Assembly: GCA_964490725.1 (NCBI GenBank)
Contig: CAZBDU010000038.1
Span: 1 to 46,101 of the forward strand
Direction: 5' to 3'
From: CAZBDU01 sp964490725
GTDB lineage: Bacteria > Spirochaetota > Spirochaetia > SZUA-6 > DRHE01
Length of the DNA: 46,101 nucleotides
This document shows positions 21,886 to 29,860 of this stretch, one piece after another; within the stretch, counting starts at the first letter, position 1; the number at the start of each line of letters is the position of its first letter. The notes beneath the pieces are model-generated. The model was given only the letters and a program-made list of their open reading frames with translations, searched no databases and was not told the DNA's origin. The position numbers were made by a program, and so were the translations under genes.

Positions 21886-23612
21886 AACACCTCCTCCGGC
21901 AGCTCCACCGTCCAGATCCGGTTCATCTCCTCCCGGGGCAGATCGAACACCGTGTTGTGCGGCGGCAGCGCCTCGGTGCGCATGAACTCGGGCACATCAC
22001 AGCGATCCTCGGGCACGCCGGCCAGACGGTTGAACTCCCGTTCGGTGTGGAGACAATCGATGGCCATGTCCCGCACGTCCCGATAGGTCCACTTCCAGCC
22101 GTACCTGGCGTTGAGCAGCCTGGCCGTCAGGGATGGATCCTTCACGAACGCCGGACGGATGAACAGGCAGACTCCCAGGCTGTCGAGTATGGCGGCTCGG
22201 ATCTGCAGCCGGAAGGAGATCTCAGCCTGCCCTTCCCGGCTGAGAGGGTCGTGCGTTCGTGCCGTTTCCAGGGCGTTGCCGGCGGTGTGGTCCGCGCCCA
22301 TGGGCGACATGGCGTAGGTCACCCCGATCCCCTTCAGCGAGCGGGGGTCATAGGCCGGCATGGCCTGGCCCTTCACGGCGGGCACCCTGCGCACGCCCAG
22401 AACCCGCCCGGTGGTCACCACGCCGCTGCCGATGATCCGGCCCAGGGGAGTCCCGTCACCGATCTGGCGCAGCAGGTTCCCGGCCCCCTCCGCGTCCCCG
22501 AAAGGGATGATCCCGGCCTCCATGGCCACCGCGATGGCGGCTCCGGTCTCTATGGCGTCCACGCCGACCTGGTTGCAGAGATGGTTCAGCTCCGCGATCG
22601 CATCGATCTCACCGATCCCGCAGTTGGATCCCAAGAGCCCGATGTTCTCGTACTGCAGGGAGGCCACGGTGGTCCTGCCGGAGGGATCGGCGAAGACGTT
22701 GGAGCAGGCGATGATACACCCCTGCACGCAGGGCAGACCCTTGCGGGCCTCGCCGCCCCGCCAATCGATCAGATCGGCAACCATCTCGCCCGAGATGGCC
22801 TCCGCCTGCTCGAACTGCCCGGAGCGGAAATTGCGCGTGGGCAGGATGCCCAGGGCGTTGCACAGCGCGAGAACCGCCGGGGTGCCGAAGTTGTGACGGT
22901 TTTCGGTCTTGGGATCCTCCCGCAGTATTCTGTTGACCTCCCGGCTGGCGGCGGCGAGGGCGCCGCGATCGGCGGGGCTCGCCGCAGCGGCGTCATCGCC
23001 GTGGAACACGACCGCTTTGATCCCCTTTACGCCCATCACCGCTCCCAGCCCGCCCCGACCGGCCACGCGCAGCTGCACCCCCGTGCGGTCGGTCGTGGCT
23101 ACGCAGGCGGCAGCCAGACCCATCTCACCGGCGGGCCCTACGCAGAACAGGCCGGCCTCCTCACCGAACCGTCCCCGCAGCGCCCTCAGGGTCTCCCCGC
23201 TCTGCCTGCCTTTCAGCTCCGGGGCCTCGATCAGCTCGGCCCGGTCCTTCCGAATGACCAGAACGCGAGGCTGGGGCCCGTCGGGAGCATCCTCAAGAAG
23301 CACCGCCTTCAGCCCCAGCCGGACCATCTTCCTGCCGGCCGCCCCGCCGACGTTGCTCTCCTTGATCCCGCCGGTGAGAGGGCTCTTCCCCCCCACCGAC
23401 ACCCGTCCGGCGGTGGTGACGGCGGTGTCCGCCAGAAGGCCGGAGGCGATTATGAGTGTGTTGTTCCGCCCGAGGGGATCGCACAGGGGGTCCACCTCCC
23501 GGAGGAGGTGGTGCGCGATGAACGAGCGCCCTCCCCAGTGCCGCTCCTCATCGGAGCACGCCTGACGACGGATCTCACCGGTCCGTGTGTTCACCCGCAG
23601 GATCTCGTCCAT
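21882..23612 (-). CDS. Tungsten-type aldehyde:ferredoxin oxidoreductase (AOR), first copy
   Basis: A 576-residue cytosolic AOR-family enzyme that oxidises aldehydes to acids with ferredoxin, using bis-pterin tungsten and a 4Fe-4S cluster. Evidence: the N-terminal pterin domain (VSVGGKSPLTGGIKESNVGG), the cofactor block MPAYDPRSLKGIGVTYAMSP, and cluster cysteines in LPCVQGCIIACSN plus the late Cys in SLGVCLF. The spacing C-x3-C-x3-C differs by one residue from the C-x2-C-x3-C of Pyrococcus AOR and of the second copy at 36331. It starts at ATG 23612, three bases after the Ldh2-type gene, and overlaps the SDR. It is central to the catabolic operon; the aldehyde it acts on is unknown. Confidence 0.93.
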   Translation of the reverse strand: MDEILRVNTRTGEIRRQACSDEERHWGGRSFIAHHLLREVDPLCDPLGRNNTLIIASGLLADTAVTTAGRVSVGGKSPLTGGIKESNVGGAAGRKMVRLGLKAVLLEDAPDGPQPRVLVIRKDRAELIEAPELKGRQSGETLRALRGRFGEEAGLFCVGPAGEMGLAAACVATTDRTGVQLRVAGRGGLGAVMGVKGIKAVVFHGDDAAAASPADRGALAAASREVNRILREDPKTENRHNFGTPAVLALCNALGILPTRNFRSGQFEQAEAISGEMVADLIDWRGGEARKGLPCVQGCIIACSNVFADPSGRTTVASLQYENIGLLGSNCGIGEIDAIAELNHLCNQVGVDAIETGAAIAVAMEAGIIPFGDAEGAGNLLRQIGDGTPLGRIIGSGVVTTGRVLGVRRVPAVKGQAMPAYDPRSLKGIGVTYAMSPMGADHTAGNALETARTHDPLSREGQAEISFRLQIRAAILDSLGVCLFIRPAFVKDPSLTARLLNARYGWKWTYRDVRDMAIDCLHTEREFNRLAGVPEDRCDVPEFMRTEALPPHNTVFDLPREEMNRIWTVELPEEVF

Positions 23613-23615
23613 ACC

Positions 23616-24668
23616 CTAAAGCGCCCCATCCCCGAGCCGAACCGGGAGTCCCATCCTTTCCAGAAGACAGTCGATCGCCCGCCAGACGGGTCGATCCACC
23701 TCCACGCCCCTCTCGCGGCTCAGCCGCTCTCTCTCGGCCTCGATCTCCCCCGGGAGATAGATTCTGCTGCTGCCTTTGGCCTTGGTCGAGGCCCGAATCG
23801 CGCCGGCATGCTCCTCCACGAGCGCCGCGTATCGCTCCGCCTGCATGAAGCGGCCGGTGTCGATTGCCATGGTCATCACCCCCACCCCGGTGGGACCCTC
23901 GGGCTTGTGAAAGGCGCGCACCCCACGAGCATAGCACGATCCCGAAAGCAGGCCGCAGATCAGATCGATGAAGAAGGCCATGTCGTAGCCCTTGTATTCC
24001 GCGATGGGCGCCAGCGTTCCGCGGATCGCAGCTTCGGGATCGTCGGTGGGAGCGCCGGTCTCATCCAGGGCCCAGCCCAGAGGAATGCGTTCCTTCATCC
24101 TGGCCGCGCGCCTGATCTTTCCCCGCGCCACCACCGAGGTCGACATGTCCAGCACCACGGGGGGCTCTGCCCCCCCGGGAGCCGCAACAGAGAGCGGATT
24201 GGAGCCGAAGAAGGGTTGTGCCCCGCCCCAGGGAGCCATCGAGGCGGCGCCGTTGCACATGCACACGCCGATCATCCCTTCTTTGGCAGCCATCAAGGAG
24301 TAGTACGCCAGCAATCCATTGTTGTTGGTGTTGCGGACAAGTGAGAACCCGACTCCGAAGCGGCGTGCCTTGGCGATGGAGCGGCGCATCCCTTCCGCCG
24401 CCGCCACCTGGCCCAGGCCGTTGCCGCCGTCGATGTGCGTGACCGCCTCCTGATCGGCAATCACCTTCAGCTCGGTGGGGATCTCTATCAGTCCGGCTTC
24501 GATGCGCTCCAGGATCGTCGGCAGGAGGTTGACTCCGTGAGTCGGTACGCCGCGCATTTCAGCCGCCACCAGGCTCTCGGCCACCTGCACTGCCTCCTCA
24601 GGGCCGACACCGGCGGCTCCCAGCAGCGCGATACCCACCTCTTTCAGGTGTTCTGCTGAGACCTCCAC
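23616..24668 (-). CDS. Ldh2/YlbC-family malate/L-lactate/sulfolactate-type dehydrogenase
   Basis: A 350-residue NAD(P)-dependent oxidoreductase of the family with ComC, AllD and YiaK. Signatures: AAEMRGVPTHGVNLLP (the S/T-H-G His), GGNGLGQVAA, APWGGAQPFFGSNPLS, VLDMSTSVVARGKI and YKGYDMAFFIDL. In the segment that usually reads N-S-N-H-F-G the sequence is NTNNNG, so the expected catalytic His is Asn. It begins at GTG 24668, two bases after the RraA stop. It may reduce or oxidise a 2-keto/2-hydroxy acid or an imine. The His change leaves activity uncertain. Confidence 0.9.
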   Translation of the reverse strand: MEVSAEHLKEVGIALLGAAGVGPEEAVQVAESLVAAEMRGVPTHGVNLLPTILERIEAGLIEIPTELKVIADQEAVTHIDGGNGLGQVAAAEGMRRSIAKARRFGVGFSLVRNTNNNGLLAYYSLMAAKEGMIGVCMCNGAASMAPWGGAQPFFGSNPLSVAAPGGAEPPVVLDMSTSVVARGKIRRAARMKERIPLGWALDETGAPTDDPEAAIRGTLAPIAEYKGYDMAFFIDLICGLLSGSCYARGVRAFHKPEGPTGVGVMTMAIDTGRFMQAERYAALVEEHAGAIRASTKAKGSSRIYLPGEIEAERERLSRERGVEVDRPVWRAIDCLLERMGLPVRLGDGAL

Positions 24669-24670
24669 GG

Positions 24671-25342
24671 CTATTCCTCGACAAGCCCCAGGGACTGGAA
24701 GACCTTCTCCAGGGCATTGAGCTCGACGCTGCTGACCCCATCACTGAGGGAGGCTCTCTTCTTCTCCTCCTTCGCCACCCGTTCCCTGGCGGCCTTGAGG
24801 ACGGTCTCGACCTTCCTCAAATCCACGACCACCAGACCGTCATCGTCGCCCAGGATCAGATCGCCCGGGTTGACCAGGACCTCACCGAACAGGACCGGAT
24901 GGTTCACCCGTCCGAGGGTTCCCTTGGTCGTGCCCCGCATGCACGTTCCCCGGCAGAAGACGGGGAACCCCATGGCGAGAATCTCGGCGCTGTCGCGGAC
25001 GCAACCGTCGATGGCCAGCCCCCCCAACCCGCGGGCCTGGCCGGAGGTGGACATCAGCCCGCCCCAATACCCCGCCTGGGGATAGCCCTGCGTGGAGACG
25101 ACCAGGATGTCGCCCTTGCCGGCAATCTGAAGCGCCTTGTGCAGCATCAGGTTGTCCCTGGGGTGACATTCGACGGTGAGCGCCGGACCGAGGAGCCGCA
25201 CTCCCCTGGCCAGCGGCTTGATTCCCGGATCCACGGACCCCCGGCGTCCGGAGGCCTCGTAGACCGTGGCGGCTCCGAGTTCCTTGAACGCTTCCACGAG
25301 TGTCCACTCCGGTCTCTGCGTCTGTGTGAGGACATGCACCAT
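24671..25342 (-). CDS. RraA-family aldolase/decarboxylase-like protein (HMG/CHA aldolase type)
   Basis: A 223-residue protein of the RraA fold. This family includes 4-carboxy-4-hydroxy-2-oxoadipate aldolase/oxaloacetate decarboxylase, which ends the gallate and protocatechuate 4,5-routes. The active-site signature GGLAIDGCVRDSAEI (D-G-x-x-R-D) is intact, with HPRDNLMLHKAL and NPGDLILGDDDGL. A C-terminal helical tail of about 40 residues exceeds the E. coli RraA length, as in aldolases. It starts at ATG 25342 with AAGGAG 8 bases upstream. It is the first gene of the twelve-gene operon, about 110 bases after a strong promoter. A pyruvate-forming aldolase role fits a catabolic pathway better than RNase E regulation. 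Confidence 0.88.
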   Translation of the reverse strand: MVHVLTQTQRPEWTLVEAFKELGAATVYEASGRRGSVDPGIKPLARGVRLLGPALTVECHPRDNLMLHKALQIAGKGDILVVSTQGYPQAGYWGGLMSTSGQARGLGGLAIDGCVRDSAEILAMGFPVFCRGTCMRGTTKGTLGRVNHPVLFGEVLVNPGDLILGDDDGLVVVDLRKVETVLKAARERVAKEEKKRASLSDGVSSVELNALEKVFQSLGLVEE

Positions 25343-25438
25343 GATGACTACTCCTTGCGCGTGGCCGACGGCTTCACGAGCTCGACTCTCCGGGCGCCAT
25401 CCGTACGCATTGATTTGCTCCCTGCTTGCCGCTTCCTG

Positions 25439-25488
25439 ATTATAGCCGAATTATAATTTAATAATACCCGAATCGCCCCGGCTGTCAA
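25439..25488 (-). promoter_or_regulatory. Promoter of the catabolic operon with overlapping dyad operator candidate
   Basis: On the minus strand TTGACA (25488-25483) and TATTAT (25466-25461) are 16 bases apart, a near-consensus sigma70 promoter. Just downstream, spanning the expected start of transcription, ATTATA (25439-25444) and TATAAT (25452-25457) form a perfect 6-base inverted repeat with a 7-base spacer. A repressor bound there would block transcription; the nearby GntR protein is the obvious candidate. The leader to the RraA start is about 110 bases with no further clear structure. Confidence 0.7.
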
Positions 25489-25666
25489 CCCATCACTTCG
25501 GTTTTTCCCCAAGAACCGCCGCCGCGGCGAGACCGGTTAGTCGGCGGCGTTCTCCGCTCCCCGGGCGTGCCGGGCGGCGATGAACCCGGGGCCCGGCCCC
25601 CGCCAGGACGGCAGGGCGACCCGGCGGACCTGGATGCGCTACACTATAGGTTGGGGAGGCGCACGC

Positions 25667-26191
25667 GTGATCGACTATTTCGGGCTGCTGGCGCAGTACA
25701 ACCGCCGGGCGAACGAGGCCATGTATGCGCTCCTGGCAAGCCTGCCGCAGGAGAGCTGGCACAGGGAGGTGGGCTCCTTCTACCGCTCGATCTCCGGGGT
25801 GGCCCACCACATCTATCAGGCGGACCTGCTCTGGCTGAAGCGGATCGGGGCGGGCTTCCCCGGGCTGAAGGCGCCGGCGAGCGTCCACGGGGAAGAGAAA
25901 CCGCGGGCGGATGAGGGGGCGCCGGAGCTGGCGCCCCTGCGGGACAGGCGCGTCCGTCTCGACAGTGTGTTCCAGAAGCTCGCCGGGGAGCTCACCGAGG
26001 AGGTCCTGCAGCGGGAGCTCTCCTACACAGACACGCGGGGGAGAAAGCGGCGCTACATCCTCTGGCAGGCGCTGGTGCACATCTTCAACCACCAGACCCA
26101 CCACCGGGGCCAGATCGCCGAGATACTGGACCAGATGAAGGTGGCCAACGACTACAGCAACATCGTCTGGTACATCGCCCCTCCAGAGTAG
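25667..26191 (+). CDS. DinB-fold protein
   Basis: A 174-residue four-helix-bundle protein of the DinB/YfiT superfamily. The metal-binding His pattern is visible: GVAHHIYQADLLWL early, and IFNHQTHHRGQIAEIL late (H-x3-H). The chosen start is GTG 25667 behind GGGGAGG; the longer upstream frame to 25580 is proline- and glycine-rich and outside the family. It is transcribed away from the catabolic operon and converges with the ABC permease. DinB proteins are often thiol-dependent transferases or are damage-induced; the role here is unknown. Confidence 0.85.
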   Translation: MIDYFGLLAQYNRRANEAMYALLASLPQESWHREVGSFYRSISGVAHHIYQADLLWLKRIGAGFPGLKAPASVHGEEKPRADEGAPELAPLRDRRVRLDSVFQKLAGELTEEVLQRELSYTDTRGRKRRYILWQALVHIFNHQTHHRGQIAEILDQMKVANDYSNIVWYIAPPE

Positions 26192-26224
26192 GACGGCTCT
26201 TGCAGCGGCCTGCTCCGCTCCGCC

Positions 26225-27274
26225 TCACCGGGGGGCCCCTTCCTGCTGACGCCTGAGGATCACCCGGTCACGGATCCGGTGCACGTATCCCGGCAGCATG
26301 ATGGCCACGATCAGGAGGAGGCCGATGACGATGTTCATCACCTTTCCGGGCACGTTGATCAGTCCCATGCCGAACTTGAGGAACCCGATCAGGAAGATTC
26401 CGACGATCACCCCGAAGATGTTCCCCTTGCCCCCGGAGATCGCCACCCCGCCCAGCACTACGGTGGTGATGATCTCCAGCTCCCAACCGCTGGCGATGTT
26501 GGGCCGGGTGCTGCCGATCCGAGAGGTGAGCAGAACCGCCGCCAGTCCGGACATCAGGCCGGAGAGACAGAAGACGAGCCAGCGGATGCGCTCGACGCGG
26601 ACGCCGGAAAAACGGGCGCTTACGGAGTTGTTGCCTATGGCGTAGACCTTGCGGCCGAAGGAGCTCCGGTGCAGGAGCAGCCCGAAGACCGCCGCCAGGA
26701 CCAGGAAGAGAACCAACTGGAAGGGGACGATCGTGTTCCCGACGTACCCTTGCCCCGGGAAGGCGAAGGACTGCGGGTACTCCGTGTAGGCCTGGTCACC
26801 CAGGACGGCATAGGCGATGCCCCGGAACAGGGACATGCTGCCGATGGTCACGGCGATGGCCGGAACTCCGAAGCGGGCTATGAGGAATCCGTTCATGGCG
26901 CCGGCGGCCAGCCCGGTGCCCAAACCAATCGCCACAAGAGCTCCGGTTCCCGCTCCGGAGGCGGCAGCCATGCCCATGAACAGTGAGGAGAGGGCGATGA
27001 TCCCGGCCACGGAGATATCGATGTCTCCGCAGATGATCACGAAGATCATTGGCAGCGCCACCAGAGCCTTCTCCATGAAGTTGAAGGTGGTGTCCAGAAT
27101 GTTGAACAGGTCGAGGAAGTAGGGTGAGAGGTTGGCGTTGACCGCTATCACGGCCAGGAAGATCAGAAAGAGGATGACCTCCCATTTCATCAGCAGGTCG
27201 GCCAGCCGCACCGCAAGAGCCGCTCTCTCCCGCCGGCCGGCGCCCGAGGCTTTCGGCCTTCCGGATTCTTCCAC
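26225..27274 (-). CDS. Sugar ABC transporter permease (RbsC/RhaQ/LsrD-type), last gene
   Basis: A 349-residue inner-membrane permease of the BPD_transp_2 family for carbohydrate uptake (CUT2). The conserved segment IFVIICGDIDISVAGIIALS and the coupling region NSVSARFSGVRVERI are present, with several membrane helices. A charged N-terminal tail of about 25 residues precedes the first helix. The start is GTG 27274, 15 bases after the other permease. With the 27290 permease it forms a heterodimer, as in Rha and Lsr systems. Confidence 0.93.
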   Translation of the reverse strand: MEESGRPKASGAGRRERAALAVRLADLLMKWEVILFLIFLAVIAVNANLSPYFLDLFNILDTTFNFMEKALVALPMIFVIICGDIDISVAGIIALSSLFMGMAAASGAGTGALVAIGLGTGLAAGAMNGFLIARFGVPAIAVTIGSMSLFRGIAYAVLGDQAYTEYPQSFAFPGQGYVGNTIVPFQLVLFLVLAAVFGLLLHRSSFGRKVYAIGNNSVSARFSGVRVERIRWLVFCLSGLMSGLAAVLLTSRIGSTRPNIASGWELEIITTVVLGGVAISGGKGNIFGVIVGIFLIGFLKFGMGLINVPGKVMNIVIGLLLIVAIMLPGYVHRIRDRVILRRQQEGAPR

Positions 27275-27289
27275 CGTAGCGCCTTCCCT

Positions 27290-28264
27290 CTACTGCTTGC
27301 GCTGCTTCAACATGGCCAGCCGGTTGCGCCGGTCGACGAGAGTGTTGGCCACGATCGCCACCAGGATGACGAACCCCTGGATGCCCATCTGGTAGAAGGG
27401 GGACAGGTTGATCACGGTCAGGGCGTTGTTGACAATCCCCAGGAAGAGGGCGCCCAGAACCACGCCCAGGACCGTCCCGGTGCCGCCCATGATGCTGACG
27501 CCTCCGATCACGCAGGCGGCAATGGTCTGCAGCTCGAAGCTCGAAGCGGTCTCGTTCTGCGCCGAGGCGTAGCGGGCCACCCACAGCAGTCCCGCGAGCC
27601 CTACGATGAGGCCGCTCAGGGCAAACACCAGATAGTTGATCTTGCGCAGACTTATACCGACGTACTGAGCGGCGGTCCTGTTCCCCCCGGCGCCGTAGAT
27701 CTCCCTCCCGGTGCGGCTCAGGTGCAGGAACACGGCGACCACGAGCACCACCAGCAGGGCAGCCAGCACCAGATTGGTCACCCCCAACGGCGCGCCTCTG
27801 GGCAGCTGCCGAAACCCCTCCGTCATCTCATGGGCGCTGACCCACTCGCCCTTGCTGAGCACGAACACCAGCCCCCTGTAGATGCTCATCGTACCCAGGG
27901 TGGTGATGATCGGCGGGATCCCGGCCAGGGAAACCAGGATGCCGTTGAAGGAGCCCAGAACGAACCCGATGGCCAGAGAGATCACCGCCACCACCGCGAT
28001 GGGGATGCCGGGGTGGTACTGGTTCAGCATCGCCACGCTCATGCCCGACAGGGCAATGCCGGAGGCCACCGAGAGATCGATCCCGCCGGTGACGATCACC
28101 AGCATCTGTCCGATGGCCACCATGATCAGGATGGCCGTGTCGTTCAGGATGTCGTAGAGGTTGCCTGGCTGGAAGAAGCTGGGGGCCCGCAGTGTGACCG
28201 CCAGCAGAAGCAGAAGCAGGAGGAGGAAAAGAGTGAACTCCCGGCGCCTGAGCAGCTCTGGCAT
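27290..28264 (-). CDS. Sugar ABC transporter permease (RbsC/RhaP/LsrC-type)
   Basis: A 324-residue CUT2 permease from ATG 28264. It shows IGQMLVIVTGGIDLSVASGIALSG, the family block after the third helix, and the coupling-helix region GGNRTAAQYVGISLRKI, plus about nine hydrophobic segments. It lies 14 bases after the ATPase gene. Both permeases use the same ATPase and the binding protein at 29861. Substrate prediction depends on that binding protein. Confidence 0.94.
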   Translation of the reverse strand: MPELLRRREFTLFLLLLLLLLAVTLRAPSFFQPGNLYDILNDTAILIMVAIGQMLVIVTGGIDLSVASGIALSGMSVAMLNQYHPGIPIAVVAVISLAIGFVLGSFNGILVSLAGIPPIITTLGTMSIYRGLVFVLSKGEWVSAHEMTEGFRQLPRGAPLGVTNLVLAALLVVLVVAVFLHLSRTGREIYGAGGNRTAAQYVGISLRKINYLVFALSGLIVGLAGLLWVARYASAQNETASSFELQTIAACVIGGVSIMGGTGTVLGVVLGALFLGIVNNALTVINLSPFYQMGIQGFVILVAIVANTLVDRRNRLAMLKQRKQ

Positions 28265-28278
28265 GACAAGTCGTTCCT

Positions 28279-29778
28279 TCAGGCCATCGGGTTGCCCATG
28301 GCGGCCTTGATCAGCTTTTCCGAGCTGGCTTCCTCCCGCTCCAGGCGGGCGGTGACTCTGCCCTCGTGCATCACCACGATCCTGTCCGCCATCCGCAGGA
28401 TTTCCGGCAGCTCGGAAGACACCAGAATGATGGCCAGTCCTTCTGCGGCCAGCTGCGCGATGAGCTCGTGCACCCGTGCCTTGGTGGCCACGTCGATGCC
28501 TTTGGTGGGCTCGTCCATGATCAGGATCTCCGGACGGGTGGCCAGCCACTTGGCCAGTACCACCTTCTGCTGGTTGCCGCCGGAGAGGCTGCTCACCTCC
28601 TGCTCCCAGCTCCCGGCCTTGATCTCCATGCGCCCGCCGAACTCCTGCGTCAAGACGCGCTCTTTCTGGACGTCCAGGACCGACCAGCGGCTGAGCCGAT
28701 CCACGACGGGCAGGGTCACGTTCTCCCGGATGTTCATGTCCAGAATGGTGCCCTGGATCTGGCGGTCCTCCGGCACGTAGGCGATGCGGTGATCCACGGC
28801 CTGGGACGGGTTTGCGATCCGCACCACCCTGTTGCCCATCGCAACCGTGCCGCCGGTTGGGGCTTCGATGCCGAAAAGGGCCTGCATGACCTCCGACCGC
28901 CCGGCTCCGATCAGACCGAAGAACCCCAGGATCTCCCCCCTGCGCAGCTGGAAGGACACATCCTTGAAGACGCCCGCCCTGGATAGCCCCTGGACCTCCA
29001 GCACCATCTGGCCGGTCCGGGCTCGCTTTCTGGGGAACATCCGGCTCAGGCTGCGGCCCACCATCATCCGGACGATGGCGTCCATCTCGGTACCCGCCAC
29101 TTTCCCCTCACCGATGTAGCGACCGTCCCGCAGGACCGTGTAGTAGTCGGCGATCTCGTAGATGTCCTCGAACTTGTGGGAGATGAACACGATGGCCCGC
29201 CCTTCCGCCTTGAGCTGCCGGATGATCTTGTACAGGTCCTCCACCTCCCGCAGCGAGAGGGCGGAGGTGGGCTCGTCCATGATGACGATGCGGGCGTTCA
29301 GGGAGAGGGCCTTGACGATCTCCACCGTGTGCCGCTGGGCCACGCTCAGGTTCCTGACCCTGGTATCCGGGTCGATCGCCAGCTCCAGCTTCTCCAAGAG
29401 GGAGCGGGTCGTGCGCTTCATCTCCTTCCAGTCCAGCACCCGGCTTCTTCCCCGGCTGAGATGATGACCCATGTAGATGTTCTCCGTCACCGAAAGCTCG
29501 GGGAACATGGTGGCTTCCTGATGTATTGCCGAGATCCCCGCGGCCTGGGAGGCGATGGGATTGCGGAACTCCACCGGCCGCCCGTCCTGCAGGATCACCC
29601 CCGCGTCGGGCGCATGGATGCCGGTGATGATCTTCACCAGGGTGCTCTTGCCCGCCCCATTCTCGCCGATGAGCGCATGGACCTCTCCGGCGCGGATCTT
29701 GAACTCCACCTCATCCAGCGCCTTGATGCCCGGGAAGTACTTGCTGATATTCCGGCACTCCAGAATGCAGTTCACCAA
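28279..29778 (-). CDS. Sugar ABC transporter double ATPase (RbsA/RhaT/LsrA-type)
   Basis: A 499-residue protein with two nucleotide-binding halves, as in CUT2 systems. Half 1: Walker A GENGAGKST, signature LSVAQRHTVEI, Walker B IVIMDEPTS. Half 2: degenerate Walker A GLIGAGRSE, a full signature LSGGNQQKV, Walker B ILIMDEPTKG. This asymmetry is normal for the family. The start is TTG 29778 or the next codon GTG. A stem-loop between it and the binding-protein gene probably lowers its expression relative to the latter. Confidence 0.95.
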   Translation of the reverse strand: MVNCILECRNISKYFPGIKALDEVEFKIRAGEVHALIGENGAGKSTLVKIITGIHAPDAGVILQDGRPVEFRNPIASQAAGISAIHQEATMFPELSVTENIYMGHHLSRGRSRVLDWKEMKRTTRSLLEKLELAIDPDTRVRNLSVAQRHTVEIVKALSLNARIVIMDEPTSALSLREVEDLYKIIRQLKAEGRAIVFISHKFEDIYEIADYYTVLRDGRYIGEGKVAGTEMDAIVRMMVGRSLSRMFPRKRARTGQMVLEVQGLSRAGVFKDVSFQLRRGEILGFFGLIGAGRSEVMQALFGIEAPTGGTVAMGNRVVRIANPSQAVDHRIAYVPEDRQIQGTILDMNIRENVTLPVVDRLSRWSVLDVQKERVLTQEFGGRMEIKAGSWEQEVSSLSGGNQQKVVLAKWLATRPEILIMDEPTKGIDVATKARVHELIAQLAAEGLAIILVSSELPEILRMADRIVVMHEGRVTARLEREEASSEKLIKAAMGNPMA

Positions 29779-29803
29779 GGGCCTTTCGCCTTCTTCGACA
29801 AAA

Positions 29804-29833
29804 GAGCGAAGCAGGGCTCCACCTGCTTCGCTC
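29804..29833 (-). terminator. Intercistronic stem-loop between binding protein and ATPase
   Basis: A perfect 12-base inverted repeat (29804-29815 with 29822-29833) with a 6-base loop. On the minus strand it ends in CTC then TTTTG. It lies 27 bases downstream of the binding-protein stop and before the ATPase start. It looks like a partial terminator or mRNA-stabilising hairpin giving more binding protein than membrane components. Confidence 0.7.
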
Positions 29834-29860
29834 CGTTGGCCGTCCTGCTCGACTTAGCTA

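Noticed and set aside
24671..25342. RraA as regulator of RNase E
   Set aside because: The D-G-x-x-R-D aldolase site and longer C-terminus, together with the catabolic operon, favour an aldolase/decarboxylase.
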